From Parabacteroides sp. Marseille-P3160 (GTDB lineage: Bacteria > Bacteroidota > Bacteroidia > Bacteroidales > Tannerellaceae), in the NCBI RefSeq assembly GCF_900162725.1, contig NZ_LT799418.1, positions 1,144,012 to 1,202,483 on the forward strand: a stretch of DNA of 58,472 bases, read 5' to 3'. Every line of letters begins with the position of its first letter. The first letter of the stretch is position 1. Both the position numbers and the translations under genes were made by a program. Below are positions 30,110-38,493 of the stretch, piece by piece. The notes beneath the pieces are model-generated. The model saw only the letters and a list, made by a program, of their open reading frames with translations. It was not told the origin of the DNA and searched no databases.

Positions 30110-31396
30110 ATGGCAACGATAAAGGCATTCATCAGAACTACAAAAAAAGGAAACGCACTCTGTAATATTCGGTTTAGATTAACAGACGGGAGGAGCATTC
30201 AATTATTCGGCAAATCCGAAATATTGGTAGGTAACACTGACTTTGATTCTAAAGCTGAAAAAGTGAAAGCTCGTGTAGTAATGGATCAGGAGAAGAGAGC
30301 ATCTATTGATTCCGCCATCGCACGGTTAAAGGACCATATACTGACTGAGTACAGTAAAGTCGATAAAGTTAATATTCAGACCTCATGGCTCAGCGATCTT
30401 ATCGATAAATATCACCATCCGGAGAAATACGAGAAGTCACCTGAAACATTATTAGATCATTATAATACCTGGTTGACCGAACATAAGGTATCCGATAATA
30501 GGCGGAGGCAGATGAAAGTATTGGGAGGTATGCTTTATCGGTTCGGGCGATATAAAGGTATTGAGTTAACGCTAAATGACTTCACCCTTGATGTTCTAAA
30601 AGAGTTTGAGCAATTCTTGTATGATGAGCATAAACTACCGGAAAAACATCCATCTTTATACGAAGATGTAAGCAATAAAATGCTTCCAAAAAAACGATCC
30701 CGGAATAGGGTATCTTGTCTTCTATCTATGTTGAGAGGCTTTTTCAATTCCGATAAAATCAAAAAGTATCCATCTCCTTTTGTGGAATTCCATATCGATC
30801 CTGAAGTTTACGGTACTCCGATTTACATAAGCAAGGAAGAAAGAGACCTTATATATAAGTGTGATTTATCATCTCGTCCGGCACTTGCTATACAAAGAGA
30901 TATATTTATATTCCAGTGCTTAATCGGGTGCCGTGTAGGTGATTTGATGCGTTTTACAGTTGATAATATACATAACGGTGTACTATCCTATATCGCCCAT
31001 AAAACGATCGAAGAAGAACCTATAACGATTGAAGTTCCGCTATCTAAAACAGCAAAAGAATTGATTGAAAAGTATAAGGGCGGAGTAAAGCTTTTTCCAT
31101 TCATCTCTGAACAAAGGTATAATGATGCAATAAAAGAAGCTTTCACGGCTGCCGGAATAACAAGAAAGGTCGCCTGGTTAAATCCTCTGACAAGAAAAGA
31201 AGAGCAACGGGCAATCAATGAAATAGCATCCAGTCATATGGCACGAAGGACGTTTATAGGAAACCTTTACAATAAAGTTCAGGATGCTAATCTAATAGGT
31301 TCCATGAGTGGACATGTAAACGGCAGTAGATCGTTTAGCCGCTATCGTGCAATAGATATAGAGACAAAGGAAAAAATCGTTTCATTAATTGATTAA
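30110..31396 (+). CDS. Tyrosine recombinase/integrase
   Basis: A 428-residue site-specific recombinase that would integrate and excise the element at tRNA-Arg. It has an arm-binding-like N-terminal segment (about 1-85), a SAM-like core-binding domain (about 110-215) and the catalytic domain (235-428). The full active-site set is visible: Arg275 in GCRVGD, Lys298 in AHKT, His376 and Arg379 in SHMARR, His402 in SGHVNG and the nucleophile Tyr412 in SRYR. This organisation is typical of Bacteroidetes phage and transposon integrases. It lies 160 bases from the left att site. The next gene starts 13 bases downstream, after an SD-like GGAGG overlapping its stop. Confidence 0.95.
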   Translation: MATIKAFIRTTKKGNALCNIRFRLTDGRSIQLFGKSEILVGNTDFDSKAEKVKARVVMDQEKRASIDSAIARLKDHILTEYSKVDKVNIQTSWLSDLIDKYHHPEKYEKSPETLLDHYNTWLTEHKVSDNRRRQMKVLGGMLYRFGRYKGIELTLNDFTLDVLKEFEQFLYDEHKLPEKHPSLYEDVSNKMLPKKRSRNRVSCLLSMLRGFFNSDKIKKYPSPFVEFHIDPEVYGTPIYISKEERDLIYKCDLSSRPALAIQRDIFIFQCLIGCRVGDLMRFTVDNIHNGVLSYIAHKTIEEEPITIEVPLSKTAKELIEKYKGGVKLFPFISEQRYNDAIKEAFTAAGITRKVAWLNPLTRKEEQRAINEIASSHMARRTFIGNLYNKVQDANLIGSMSGHVNGSRSFSRYRAIDIETKEKIVSLID

Positions 31397-31409
31397 TTGG
31401 AGGAAAGCA

Positions 31410-32378
31410 ATGATGGATTTAGGCTATATTTTTGAATCAGAACTGGATGCTACTTGTCGAGATATCCCTTTTTTAAAAATAGTGAAATCAGATAAGAAGC
31501 TTTACGGAGCTTTATTGGATGAGTTTTTGAATAGCCATTTCGAAAAGCCTCTTAAATGGTTGTTTACTGAAGACCACTATCCAACAGAACAACAGTTGAT
31601 AGATTATGATAAAGATAACGACAATACTCCAGAAAATAGGGTTGGATTAATGCCTCTCTCAGATTTTGATAAAAAAATAACTCATTTAAATGATGAGTTC
31701 TATAGACTTTTAGACTCAAATGCCTTAGATAAGAAATATTATGCACCAAATATTCGTAAAGCTAATATAGTTCGAGTGTTCCAGGCGATTGCAGAAGAGA
31801 TTGAGCGATTCCATGTGTCGGTGAGAGAAAAATACAGAAGTCCCAAAGAAGAAGCCGAAAATACAGCAAACACTATTCTGGATATTTCAAATAGGTTAAA
31901 ACCGGACCTCATGCAGCATACAGTAAAACATGTTATCGAATATGTAGAGCAAAGTACGTGTCCTTTTGAGCCAGCATTATTTGACACGGTAAAAGAAAGC
32001 TTGATTTTATTATTGAAACTCAATTTAACAGGACAAAATAACAACGATAGAAACAACAATGTAATACCTTATACAAAAGCATTCGAAAATTACAATTTTT
32101 GGAAAAGAGAGGAAAAAAATTTATTTGAAGGTATGAGCGAGGACGATTTTTTGGCGATGCTGATTGGGCCCGACTTTTCTAAAGTATACAAGCGCGGATA
32201 TAAGGAAAGATTAAAGTTTAATATTTACGTTTTGGCGAGAATTTTTAATGAAGTGAATAAAAATTGGGGAAAGACTGCGGCAAAAAGCATTGGTTGTGAA
32301 TTTAAAAACTTCAGTAGCTTTTCTCATTTTCCAGAGTATGAGGATTTAAAAAGCATGTATTTGCAACAAGATACGTAA
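31410..32378 (+). CDS. Unrecognised protein coupled to the integrase gene
   Basis: A 322-residue soluble protein, mostly predicted helical and charged, with no signal peptide or membrane segment. Visible segments include DLGYIFESELDATCRDIPFL at the start and HVIEYVEQSTCPFEPALFDT in the middle. I do not recognise a family. The frame is open from 31389, but the ATG at 31410 (or 31413) is chosen because TTGGAGG precedes it. Its position between integrase and the first terminator suggests a role in recombination or in element maintenance; that is inference. Confidence 0.7.
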   Translation: MMDLGYIFESELDATCRDIPFLKIVKSDKKLYGALLDEFLNSHFEKPLKWLFTEDHYPTEQQLIDYDKDNDNTPENRVGLMPLSDFDKKITHLNDEFYRLLDSNALDKKYYAPNIRKANIVRVFQAIAEEIERFHVSVREKYRSPKEEAENTANTILDISNRLKPDLMQHTVKHVIEYVEQSTCPFEPALFDTVKESLILLLKLNLTGQNNNDRNNNVIPYTKAFENYNFWKREEKNLFEGMSEDDFLAMLIGPDFSKVYKRGYKERLKFNIYVLARIFNEVNKNWGKTAAKSIGCEFKNFSSFSHFPEYEDLKSMYLQQDT

Positions 32379-32410
32379 AAGCAAAAAAAAAAACAATTAA
32401 ACAATAGAGT

Positions 32411-32450
32411 AAAGGCGTTGATAAACAATAATATCAACGCCTTTCTTGTT
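32411..32450 (+). terminator. Intrinsic terminator after the integrase operon
   Basis: AAAGGCGTTGAT (32411-32422) pairs perfectly with ATCAACGCCTTT (32433-32444), followed by CTTGTT. It ends the integrase transcript 33 bases after the second gene. Confidence 0.8.
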
Positions 32451-32470
32451 ACATTAATTTATTTCATTTA

Positions 32471-32511
32471 CGTAAAAAATCCGTAAAAACGTAAATATAC
32501 GTGACGTAGCT
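32471..32511. repeat. CGTAAA direct repeats upstream of the HTH gene
   Basis: CGTAAA occurs at 32471, 32482 and 32490, followed by ACGTGACGTA. The 11- and 8-base steps place the first two copies on one helix face. This is a possible binding site for the HTH protein encoded next, or for integrase arm binding. Confidence 0.4.
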
Positions 32512-32580
32512 TTGTGTCAAGCTAAATCTCTGGAAGAGTGCGCATCTGTCAGGGAAAGCGAAAATGCAAAAATATTAAAA

Positions 32581-32883
32581 ATGAAGAATATTGTAGAATT
32601 GGCGAAAAGTCTACCCGAAATTAATGTGACGATCAAACTTGAAGATCTTTTGACTGCTGTAAATTACTGCGTAAACACAGTACAAGAAAAATTGGAAATA
32701 AATACTTCTAAAGAAAATGATAAAAAATACGTGTCAATCACAGAATGCGGCAAAATTTTGGGAGTAGACAAAAGTACGCTTTGGCGTTGGGCAAAAAATG
32801 GCTATTTAGTTCCGATCTCTGTCGGCGGAAAAAGAGTTTACAGTATGTCGGATATAAAAAAAATTCTGGAGGGAGGACGCTAA
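32581..32883 (+). CDS. Excisionase-like helix-turn-helix protein
   Basis: A 100-residue protein. The N-terminal half is helical (ELAKSLPEINVTIKLEDLLTA). The C-terminal half is a MerR/excisionase-type winged helix (about 50-98) with YVSITECGKILGVDKSTLWRW and GYLVPISVGGKRVYSMSDI. Such helix-turn-helix proteins serve as recombination directionality factors or regulators in Bacteroidetes elements. The longer frame from a TTG at 32512 is rejected because homology-like sequence and an ATG begin at 32581. Confidence 0.78.
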   Translation: MKNIVELAKSLPEINVTIKLEDLLTAVNYCVNTVQEKLEINTSKENDKKYVSITECGKILGVDKSTLWRWAKNGYLVPISVGGKRVYSMSDIKKILEGGR

Positions 32884-32885
32884 TC

Positions 32886-33128
32886 ATGAAAAAGCAACGA
32901 TTCCCCAAAAAGAAAAGGGCTTTTCAGCCTCCAGTCCAACTTACTATCAATTTCTTTGTTCCTGATAACGAAAGCATAAAATCGTTACCGGAAGAAGAAT
33001 TGTTTAGACGTATTTTACGTACATCGGATCCCAAGAAACGAGCGGACGAAAGTATTCTCCAACTCCCAGAATATCTTTTCAAGATCGTTCTTGATGGACT
33101 GATTCGGGAATATCACAAAAGGAGGTAA
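32886..33128 (+). CDS. Small basic protein, function unknown
   Basis: An 80-residue protein with a very basic N-terminus (MKKQRFPKKKRAF) and a predicted helical body (ESIKSLPEEELFRRILRTSD). It starts two bases after the HTH gene's stop and ends two bases before the next ATG, so it belongs to the replication operon. The family is not recognised; nucleic-acid binding is possible from the charge. Confidence 0.65.
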   Translation: MKKQRFPKKKRAFQPPVQLTINFFVPDNESIKSLPEEELFRRILRTSDPKKRADESILQLPEYLFKIVLDGLIREYHKRR

Positions 33129-33130
33129 CA

Positions 33131-33949
33131 ATGAAAGATCCTGCCTTTTTGTTTTACACCGGCGATTTTCTTTCGGGAACTCAAGATATGAGTTGTGCCG
33201 AAGTCGGCGCATATCTCCGTCTGTTGATGTATCAGCATCAGCACGGGAAAATTACGAACGAAAAGGAGCGACTAATGCGCATCACTGGAATTTTTAAAGA
33301 AGTTGAGTTTGATACCGTTTGGAGCGTTGTTTCTCAGAAGTTTATATGCGATGGCAACCATTTGGTTAACCAACGGTTGAACCAAGTTGTAACCGAAAGG
33401 GCAACCTTCAAGCCAAAGAAGATAGCAGCTGCTACTTTAGCCGGGTTGATTTCTTCAAGTAAATCGTTAAAGGATAAAGACAAGAAAAAGATAAAAGGTC
33501 TGTTTAAAATATCTGATTTTCTTGACTTTAGCGATGATGATATAAAGATAAAAGTAAGAGAATGGTTTGTTTGCACAGTCAACCAAATGGTTGACCAAAA
33601 GGTCAACAATATAGAAGATGAAAATATAAATAATAGAAATATAGGGGGTATGGGGGAAGAAGAGAAAGAAGAATTCTCCTTCGAAAAAGTCTGGGAAATG
33701 TACGGTCGAAAGGGAAATAAGAAAACAAGCGAGAAAAAATGGGGTAATCTGAAAAATCATTGCAAAGAAGCAGCTCTAAAACATATCCTACTTTACGTGG
33801 AAGCAACTCCGGATAAACAGTATAGAAAAAATTTCGAGACTTATTTAAATCAAGAAGCTTGGAACGACGAATTACCAAAAACCAAAAATCCAATAAGCAA
33901 TGAAACAAAACAAGAATATAATATCTTTCGGGCTCCTGCCGAACAATAA
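33131..33949 (+). CDS. DUF1376-like (YdaU) replication-associated protein
   Basis: A 272-residue phage-type protein. The N-terminus matches the DUF1376/YdaU pattern: AFLFYTGDFLSGTQDMSCAEVGAYLRLL, here cited in parts (residues 5-32). The family is common next to DnaB or DnaC in phages and is thought to act in replication initiation. The C-terminal domain (about 178-250, FEKVWEMYGRKGNKKTSEKK) is the lysine-rich replisome-organiser-like part. A strong AAAGGAGG precedes the ATG. The last 50 bases overlap the dnaB-like gene in another frame. Confidence 0.75.
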   Translation: MKDPAFLFYTGDFLSGTQDMSCAEVGAYLRLLMYQHQHGKITNEKERLMRITGIFKEVEFDTVWSVVSQKFICDGNHLVNQRLNQVVTERATFKPKKIAAATLAGLISSSKSLKDKDKKKIKGLFKISDFLDFSDDDIKIKVREWFVCTVNQMVDQKVNNIEDENINNRNIGGMGEEEKEEFSFEKVWEMYGRKGNKKTSEKKWGNLKNHCKEAALKHILLYVEATPDKQYRKNFETYLNQEAWNDELPKTKNPISNETKQEYNIFRAPAEQ

Positions 33950-35267
33950 AGAGGCCGAGGAGGCTGTTATCGGCGCTTTGTTGGTTGAAAGTACGGCTAT
34001 CAATGAAGTTTCTGATATCTTAGTCCCCGATGCATTCTATCATCAAAGCTATAGTGCCATATATCAGGCCATCCTCAACGTCTCCAACTCCGGGAATATC
34101 CCGGATATGGTTACGGTTGCTCAGGAACTTATACGAACGGGTAAATTGAATGAGGCCGGTGGACCGGCAGTCTTATCCGTATTAGCTGGAGAGATAGCAT
34201 CGAGCGCCAATATTCGTGAGTATGCCATGATCGTACATCAATGCTGGCTTTCCCGTCGTCTGATTGTATCAGCCAAAACGATTGAGGCAAAGGCCGCAGA
34301 TCCACAGTTTGATATCAGCGATACAATCGACGAGGCTTTGCGTGAAGTGGAAAGTATCGCCGACGGAACCTGTTATGCTTCGCTTTCGAAGTCAATAGGC
34401 GAAGCTGGAAAAACCGCCCTGGATCTTTATGGCAAACGAAAAATGATGGCAAAGGACGGTATAAAGTCAGGTATCGGTACCGGAATCTATGATCTTGACG
34501 TCATAATCAATGGCGGATGGAAACTCGGACAGTTGGTTATTCTTGCTGCTCGCCCGGCGATGGGAAAGACTGCAATGATGCTACACTTGACAAAGGCGGC
34601 AGCAAAATCGAATATTCCCATGATGGTCTTTAGCCTTGAAATGGATGCCCAAGGATTGATAAACCGGCTACTGATGTCCGAATGCAATATTGATTCATAC
34701 CGTTTCGCTTCCGGAAAACTGACCGCAGATGAGGAGGTGTATCTTTCCAATGCGTACGACCGCCTATGCGGGCTTCCCATTACGATCGACGACACTCCCG
34801 GGATAAGCATTCAACAAATAAAATCCCGTGCCCGTAACGCCCAAATAAAGGGTAAATGCGGAATGATTTTAATCGATTATTTACAGCTAATCGATATGCG
34901 CACCCAAAACAAAACGTACAACAGGGAGCAAGAAGTCAGTCAAACAAGCCGGGCCGCAAAGATCATGGCAAAAGAATTGGGAGTTCCGGTTATTCTCCTT
35001 TCGCAATTAAGCCGTCAGGTAGAAAACCGCACAGACAAAGTGCCAATGCTATCCGACTTAAGGGAGTCAGGGGCGATAGAGCAAGACGCTGATATTGTAT
35101 GTTTTATTCATCGTCCGGAATATTACGACAAGAACTCCGAGAAAGGAGTTGGAATACTCCGAATAGCCAAGCAAAGGGACGGCGCCACCGGTGATGTGGC
35201 ATTTCGCTACAATTCCAACTTAACGAAAATATCAGGTTTTGAGAATAATGAAAAATTACCTTTTTAA
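33900..35267 (+). CDS. dnaB: Replicative DNA helicase (DnaB-like)
   Basis: A 455-residue hexameric 5'-3' helicase. The N-terminal domain (about 15-115, KEAEEAVIGALLVE) binds primase in the family. The RecA-like C-terminal domain has Walker A ARPAMGKT (217-224), Walker B GMILIDYLQLID (about 321-332) and the SQLSRQVENR and RDGATGDVAFRYN arginine-finger region. It is the usual DnaB length. The element thus directs its own replication with host primase; no primase domain is encoded. It overlaps the DUF1376-like gene by 50 bases. Confidence 0.93.
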   Translation: MKQNKNIISFGLLPNNKEAEEAVIGALLVESTAINEVSDILVPDAFYHQSYSAIYQAILNVSNSGNIPDMVTVAQELIRTGKLNEAGGPAVLSVLAGEIASSANIREYAMIVHQCWLSRRLIVSAKTIEAKAADPQFDISDTIDEALREVESIADGTCYASLSKSIGEAGKTALDLYGKRKMMAKDGIKSGIGTGIYDLDVIINGGWKLGQLVILAARPAMGKTAMMLHLTKAAAKSNIPMMVFSLEMDAQGLINRLLMSECNIDSYRFASGKLTADEEVYLSNAYDRLCGLPITIDDTPGISIQQIKSRARNAQIKGKCGMILIDYLQLIDMRTQNKTYNREQEVSQTSRAAKIMAKELGVPVILLSQLSRQVENRTDKVPMLSDLRESGAIEQDADIVCFIHRPEYYDKNSEKGVGILRIAKQRDGATGDVAFRYNSNLTKISGFENNEKLPF

Positions 35268-35322
35268 TTCATCGTACTTATATCCCCCACAAGATTACCA
35301 CAAGGAAAAAATGCAATAAAAA

Positions 35323-35350
35323 CCGCCGGATAATTGGGGTTATCCGGCGG
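35323..35350. terminator. Hairpin after the helicase gene
   Basis: CCGCCGGATAA pairs with TTATCCGGCGG around a 6-base loop. On the plus strand CAAAAATC follows; a T run follows only on the minus strand. It probably stops plus-strand transcription weakly. Confidence 0.55.
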
Positions 35351-35426
35351 CAAAAATCTCATAAAGCTATTATCCATAGAGAAAAAATAAAGATCTGATT
35401 TAAAATATAATTAAAAAATATTCAAG

Positions 35427-36161
35427 ATGGAAAATCAGATCAAGGATTATATTGCTAAGCGATACAATAGGTGGTTGGACTATTCGACCTATCACTGTAC
35501 TCATGCCGGCATGGAGGATGAAGCCATTGATGTACTTAATGAGGTTCTTGCCATGCTTCTCGAAAAGGATCCGGACTATATCCTTCGATTATATAACAGC
35601 CGGAAGGGTCAATATCGTGAACTTGACTTTTTCATCTTGCAAATGATAAAGCTGAATATTCAGTCCCCTACATCCCCCTATCAGCACAAATACCGACCTA
35701 TTCCGACAAATGATAACATGAACTTTCAGAGGATAGGCAATGATGACAATGATGACGACGATGATAAACCGGTTTATCCCGGAGTTGATCTTGTTGATGA
35801 GCCTGATAATGAACGAGATTATCCAGCTGAAATAGCGGAGGAAATGGAGTTAGTCAGATGGATGTTTAAACGATTAGCACTTAACGACTTGGAACGTTGC
35901 GCTTACGTATGGCGCTTCTACGAAGATCTATCGTTCAAGAGTTGGCCGATACCTAGTGAGCGAAAAAAATTATATGATGCATTCAACACCGTACAGCATG
36001 CAATTTGGCAAATTTTAAAATCGGAAAATATAACGAAGGCAAAACCACCGAAAGGGAAATACGATAGCAAAAGATGTCAAATAATCATAAAAGTGTTCAA
36101 TATATGTCATAAAAAAGACCTAAAATCGAAGAAGACGGAAATCAAATATATTTTAATATGA
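35427..36161 (+). CDS. Sigma-like or phage regulatory protein, uncertain
   Basis: A 244-residue acidic protein. Its N-terminal part (AKRYNRWLDYSTYHCTHAG, then EAIDVLNEVLAMLLEK) recalls region 2 of sigma-70-like factors. A poly-Asp linker (NDDNDDDDDKPVY, about 107-119) follows, and then a helical part (MELVRWMFKRLALNDLERCA) resembling the region 4 spacing. The resemblance is weak and made by eye. It stands alone between the replication and packaging genes, where a late-gene regulator would be expected. It could equally be an unrelated phage protein. Confidence 0.5.
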   Translation: MENQIKDYIAKRYNRWLDYSTYHCTHAGMEDEAIDVLNEVLAMLLEKDPDYILRLYNSRKGQYRELDFFILQMIKLNIQSPTSPYQHKYRPIPTNDNMNFQRIGNDDNDDDDDKPVYPGVDLVDEPDNERDYPAEIAEEMELVRWMFKRLALNDLERCAYVWRFYEDLSFKSWPIPSERKKLYDAFNTVQHAIWQILKSENITKAKPPKGKYDSKRCQIIIKVFNICHKKDLKSKKTEIKYILI

Positions 36162-36190
36162 GGTATTATTAATTTATAAATCAGATAATT

Positions 36191-36364
36191 ATGACACAGG
36201 AAGAAATTCAGGAATTTACGGATTGGAAGTTAGCAAAAAAACAGCAGGAAGAAGCAGAAGCAGCCAGGAAAGCCGCTGAAGATGCTATTTCTGTAGAGGA
36301 CTGGACTAAACGTTTTAATGAATACGGTGAAGTTTTCGGTAAACTTAGTTTAGAGGAAGAGTAA
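36191..36364 (+). CDS. Small acidic helical protein
   Basis: A 57-residue frame too short for most gene callers, with an Ala/Glu-rich helix (KKQQEEAEAARKAAEDA) and an acidic C-terminus (LSLEEE). It is spaced 29 bases after the sigma-like gene and 23 bases before the next one, consistent with an operon. Function unknown. Confidence 0.55.
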   Translation: MTQEEIQEFTDWKLAKKQQEEAEAARKAAEDAISVEDWTKRFNEYGEVFGKLSLEEE

Positions 36365-36387
36365 TTAACATTAAAATTCAAATAAAA

Positions 36388-36696
36388 ATGGAAAATTTAA
36401 AATCACTGGAGATTGCCTCCACAGATCGTAGCGTGGCCGTTAAAATGAATTACGGGAATCACGTTGCAGCGTTTATCGTACCAAAGAATGTAGCAAAAGC
36501 CTTTATTACCAATGATGGTATTGTGCTTTACGGAGTATTAGATCCAGCTGAAAAATCGTGGAACGGCTCTTTTGCGCCCCTTGGTTCCATAACCATCAAC
36601 AGTACACAAGTAACACCTGAGAACATGGTTGAATTGCTTGACAATGCGCTGTTTGCATCGTACAGTATAGTTGTTAACTCGGTAGCCGGAGAATAA
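36388..36696 (+). CDS. Small beta-rich phage-type protein, unknown
   Basis: A 102-residue protein with predicted strand-rich sequence (VAVKMNYGNHVAAFIVPKN, GIVLYGVLDPAEKSWNGS). No family is recognised. It lies in the packaging operon four bases before the next gene. Confidence 0.6.
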   Translation: MENLKSLEIASTDRSVAVKMNYGNHVAAFIVPKNVAKAFITNDGIVLYGVLDPAEKSWNGSFAPLGSITINSTQVTPENMVELLDNALFASYSIVVNSVAGE

Positions 36697-36700
36697 GCGT

Positions 36701-37309
36701 ATGGCAACACAAGAAAAATCAAAGCCGTTGCTGATTGATGAGGATACAATATCCTTTGAAAAGGACTTGCACCTTTTGAATTACCTCATCGACCAATACG
36801 GGCAATCGATTGAGCGCGCCTTTGCCCGGCTTTATGTCGGGAATATGACAGACGAGGACTTGCAAGACATCTTGTCAAACGATCTAAGACGGATCAAAGA
36901 CAAGCTTATGGCGCACGTCCGTAACGAAGTGAAATCAAAGTATTTCCTTCAGCCGGCCATTGATAAAGCGAATGTCATCTTTTCTCAGTTGGAAGAAATT
37001 GCGGATGCAGCTCATAACACTGTCTATCATTATGCCATCAGCCAAATAGAACTGATTTCGATTAACGACAAAGGCAAGATCGTACTAACGGAGGTATCGA
37101 AGGAAGAACTCCGGGAATACCATCGGACGTATATCACAACAGAAAAAGGCAGGAAGCGATACAAAGCGCATTTGGCAGCTGCTAAAGCACTTCAGGCATT
37201 TGTTAATGCAATGGACGGGCAGGTAAGCCCGATGGATGCTCTTGATTATTTTGATGTCGATGAAGCAGACCGGTTATTTCCTGTAACTCTGTATTCTTAC
37301 GAAAAATAG
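36701..37309 (+). CDS. Helical phage-type protein upstream of the small terminase
   Basis: A 202-residue, mostly helical protein (LHLLNYLIDQYGQSIERAFA, QLEEIADAAHNTVYHYAISQ). It precedes the small terminase gene by 13 bases. No catalytic motif is seen and the family is not recognised. Position suggests packaging or late regulation; this is inference. Confidence 0.6.
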   Translation: MATQEKSKPLLIDEDTISFEKDLHLLNYLIDQYGQSIERAFARLYVGNMTDEDLQDILSNDLRRIKDKLMAHVRNEVKSKYFLQPAIDKANVIFSQLEEIADAAHNTVYHYAISQIELISINDKGKIVLTEVSKEELREYHRTYITTEKGRKRYKAHLAAAKALQAFVNAMDGQVSPMDALDYFDVDEADRLFPVTLYSYEK

Positions 37310-37322
37310 GAGGAGCAGGAAC

Positions 37323-37874
37323 ATGGCAAAGTTGACTAAGAAACAAGAAGATTTTTGTAATTGTTACTTTGAGACAGGTAACGCCTCTGAGGCTTACCGT
37401 CGCGCATATTCCAGCTCTTCTTCAGCTAATGTTGTGAACGTTAAGGCGTCCGAATTATTATCGAATCCCAAGGTTTCAGAACGTATTGATGAGCTTCAGG
37501 CGGAGCTCAAACTCCGGTCCGATATCAAGAAGGAGAGGTTGCTTGAGGAACTGAAAGCGATTGCGTTCGCAGACATCCGAGACTACTTGGTATTTGACGG
37601 TAAACATCTTAAATTCAATCCGTTTGATGAGCTGACTAACGAACAGGCAAAAGCTATAGAATCGATTAAAATGGGTAAATACGGTATAGAGCTAAAGCTT
37701 CATGGCAAGAACTGGTCAATAGAAAGAATTTGCAAGATGTTAGGCTTTGACGCGCCGGAGATGAGCGAAATCACCCATAGGTCGCCTTTCGATGATTGGT
37801 CTGATGAGCAGCTTGAACACTATACCCAGTCAGGCGAAGAACCTGACAATAAGCAGCATTATAAGCGAGATTAA
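37323..37874 (+). CDS. Phage terminase small subunit
   Basis: A 183-residue Terminase_2-type small subunit, which recognises the pac/cos site for DNA packaging. The N-terminal DNA-binding domain has LTKKQEDFCNCYFETGNASE, AYRRAY, VNVKASELLSNPKVSERIDE (about 4-60). The oligomerisation region follows (SDIKKERLLEELKAIAFADI) and an acidic C-terminus ends the protein. AGGAGG lies ahead of the start. The large subunit that normally follows is absent; an unrelated short gene follows 129 bases later. A small terminase without a large one is the hallmark of phage satellites such as PICIs, but deletion could also explain it. Confidence 0.88.
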   Translation: MAKLTKKQEDFCNCYFETGNASEAYRRAYSSSSSANVVNVKASELLSNPKVSERIDELQAELKLRSDIKKERLLEELKAIAFADIRDYLVFDGKHLKFNPFDELTNEQAKAIESIKMGKYGIELKLHGKNWSIERICKMLGFDAPEMSEITHRSPFDDWSDEQLEHYTQSGEEPDNKQHYKRD

Positions 37875-37929
37875 GTGTACAGCGGAAGAGAGATCAAAGG
37901 TTGAAAAGTGGCTGAAAATAAGGGGTTAA
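37804..37929 (+). other. Short open frame overlapping the small terminase end
   Basis: A 41-codon frame begins at the ATG 37804 inside the last part of the small terminase gene, in another frame, and stops at 37929 (segments SSIISEIKCTAEERSKVEKW and LKIRG). A large-terminase or other packaging gene often starts at just this place. It may be the remaining start of a deleted downstream gene, or a chance frame. Confidence 0.35.
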
Positions 37930-38003
37930 AATCCTTATACCTCTAATAAATGTATTGAATAACAATGTGATATAACAAACAGGGACTAAAAAAGCACTAA
38001 AAA

Positions 38004-38198
38004 ATGGAAAAGAACGAAAGAAAATTGATTCAGGAAGATATTGACCGGTTGATTGAGTATGTGACAAACACGGACAGAGATCACGGATGTGAACACCCGG
38101 ATATGATCCTGTTAGGCAACGCAATAGGTGTACTTAAGGCTAAGAATGAATACTTACGGAGGCGTAATAACGAATTAAAATCAGAAAGCCATGAATGA
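38004..38198 (+). CDS. Small helical protein
   Basis: A 64-residue charged, helical protein (LIQEDIDRLIEYVTNTDRD, LKAKNEYLRRRNNELKSE). Its end overlaps the next start by 8 bases. No family is recognised. It lies at the place where a large terminase, portal and capsid would be expected in a phage. Confidence 0.55.
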   Translation: MEKNERKLIQEDIDRLIEYVTNTDRDHGCEHPDMILLGNAIGVLKAKNEYLRRRNNELKSESHE

Positions 38199-38487
38199 AG
38201 ATAGCATGTCAGTAGTTTTCACCGGAGAAGACGAATTATACCGGTACTTTGATGGTGTTCTGGACGGCAAGCCTATTCAGGGCCGGCAGGATAAAAAGAC
38301 AGGAGAAGTATTCTTCGATCTCAACGACATTGTACGCTTTTTAGGGTATGCTGAGAACCTGGAAGAATTTTTAAAGACAGATAAAGGCCTGGATTGGTTA
38401 AATCAGTGGAAGAAAAGTAATCCGGGGAAGAAGATTATAGGTGATCTGATTGCCGTAGATTGCAAATGCAATCTATTTAATAAATAA
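38191..38487 (+). CDS. Small phage protein with possible Bro-N-like segment
   Basis: A 98-residue protein. The segment KTGEVFFDLNDIVRFLGY recalls the BRO-N/antirepressor fold, in which a DNA-binding strand-helix is followed by helical sequence (NLEEFLKTDKGLDWLNQWKK). It is too short for a complete antirepressor, so this is only a hint. Overlaps the upstream gene by 8 bases and is followed 6 bases later by the gp10-like gene. Confidence 0.5.
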   Translation: MNEDSMSVVFTGEDELYRYFDGVLDGKPIQGRQDKKTGEVFFDLNDIVRFLGYAENLEEFLKTDKGLDWLNQWKKSNPGKKIIGDLIAVDCKCNLFNK

Positions 38488-38493
38488 TAAGTT

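Noticed and set aside
32512-32580. Upstream extension of the HTH gene
   Set aside because: Needs a TTG start within the CGTAAA repeat region; a good ATG lies at 32581.
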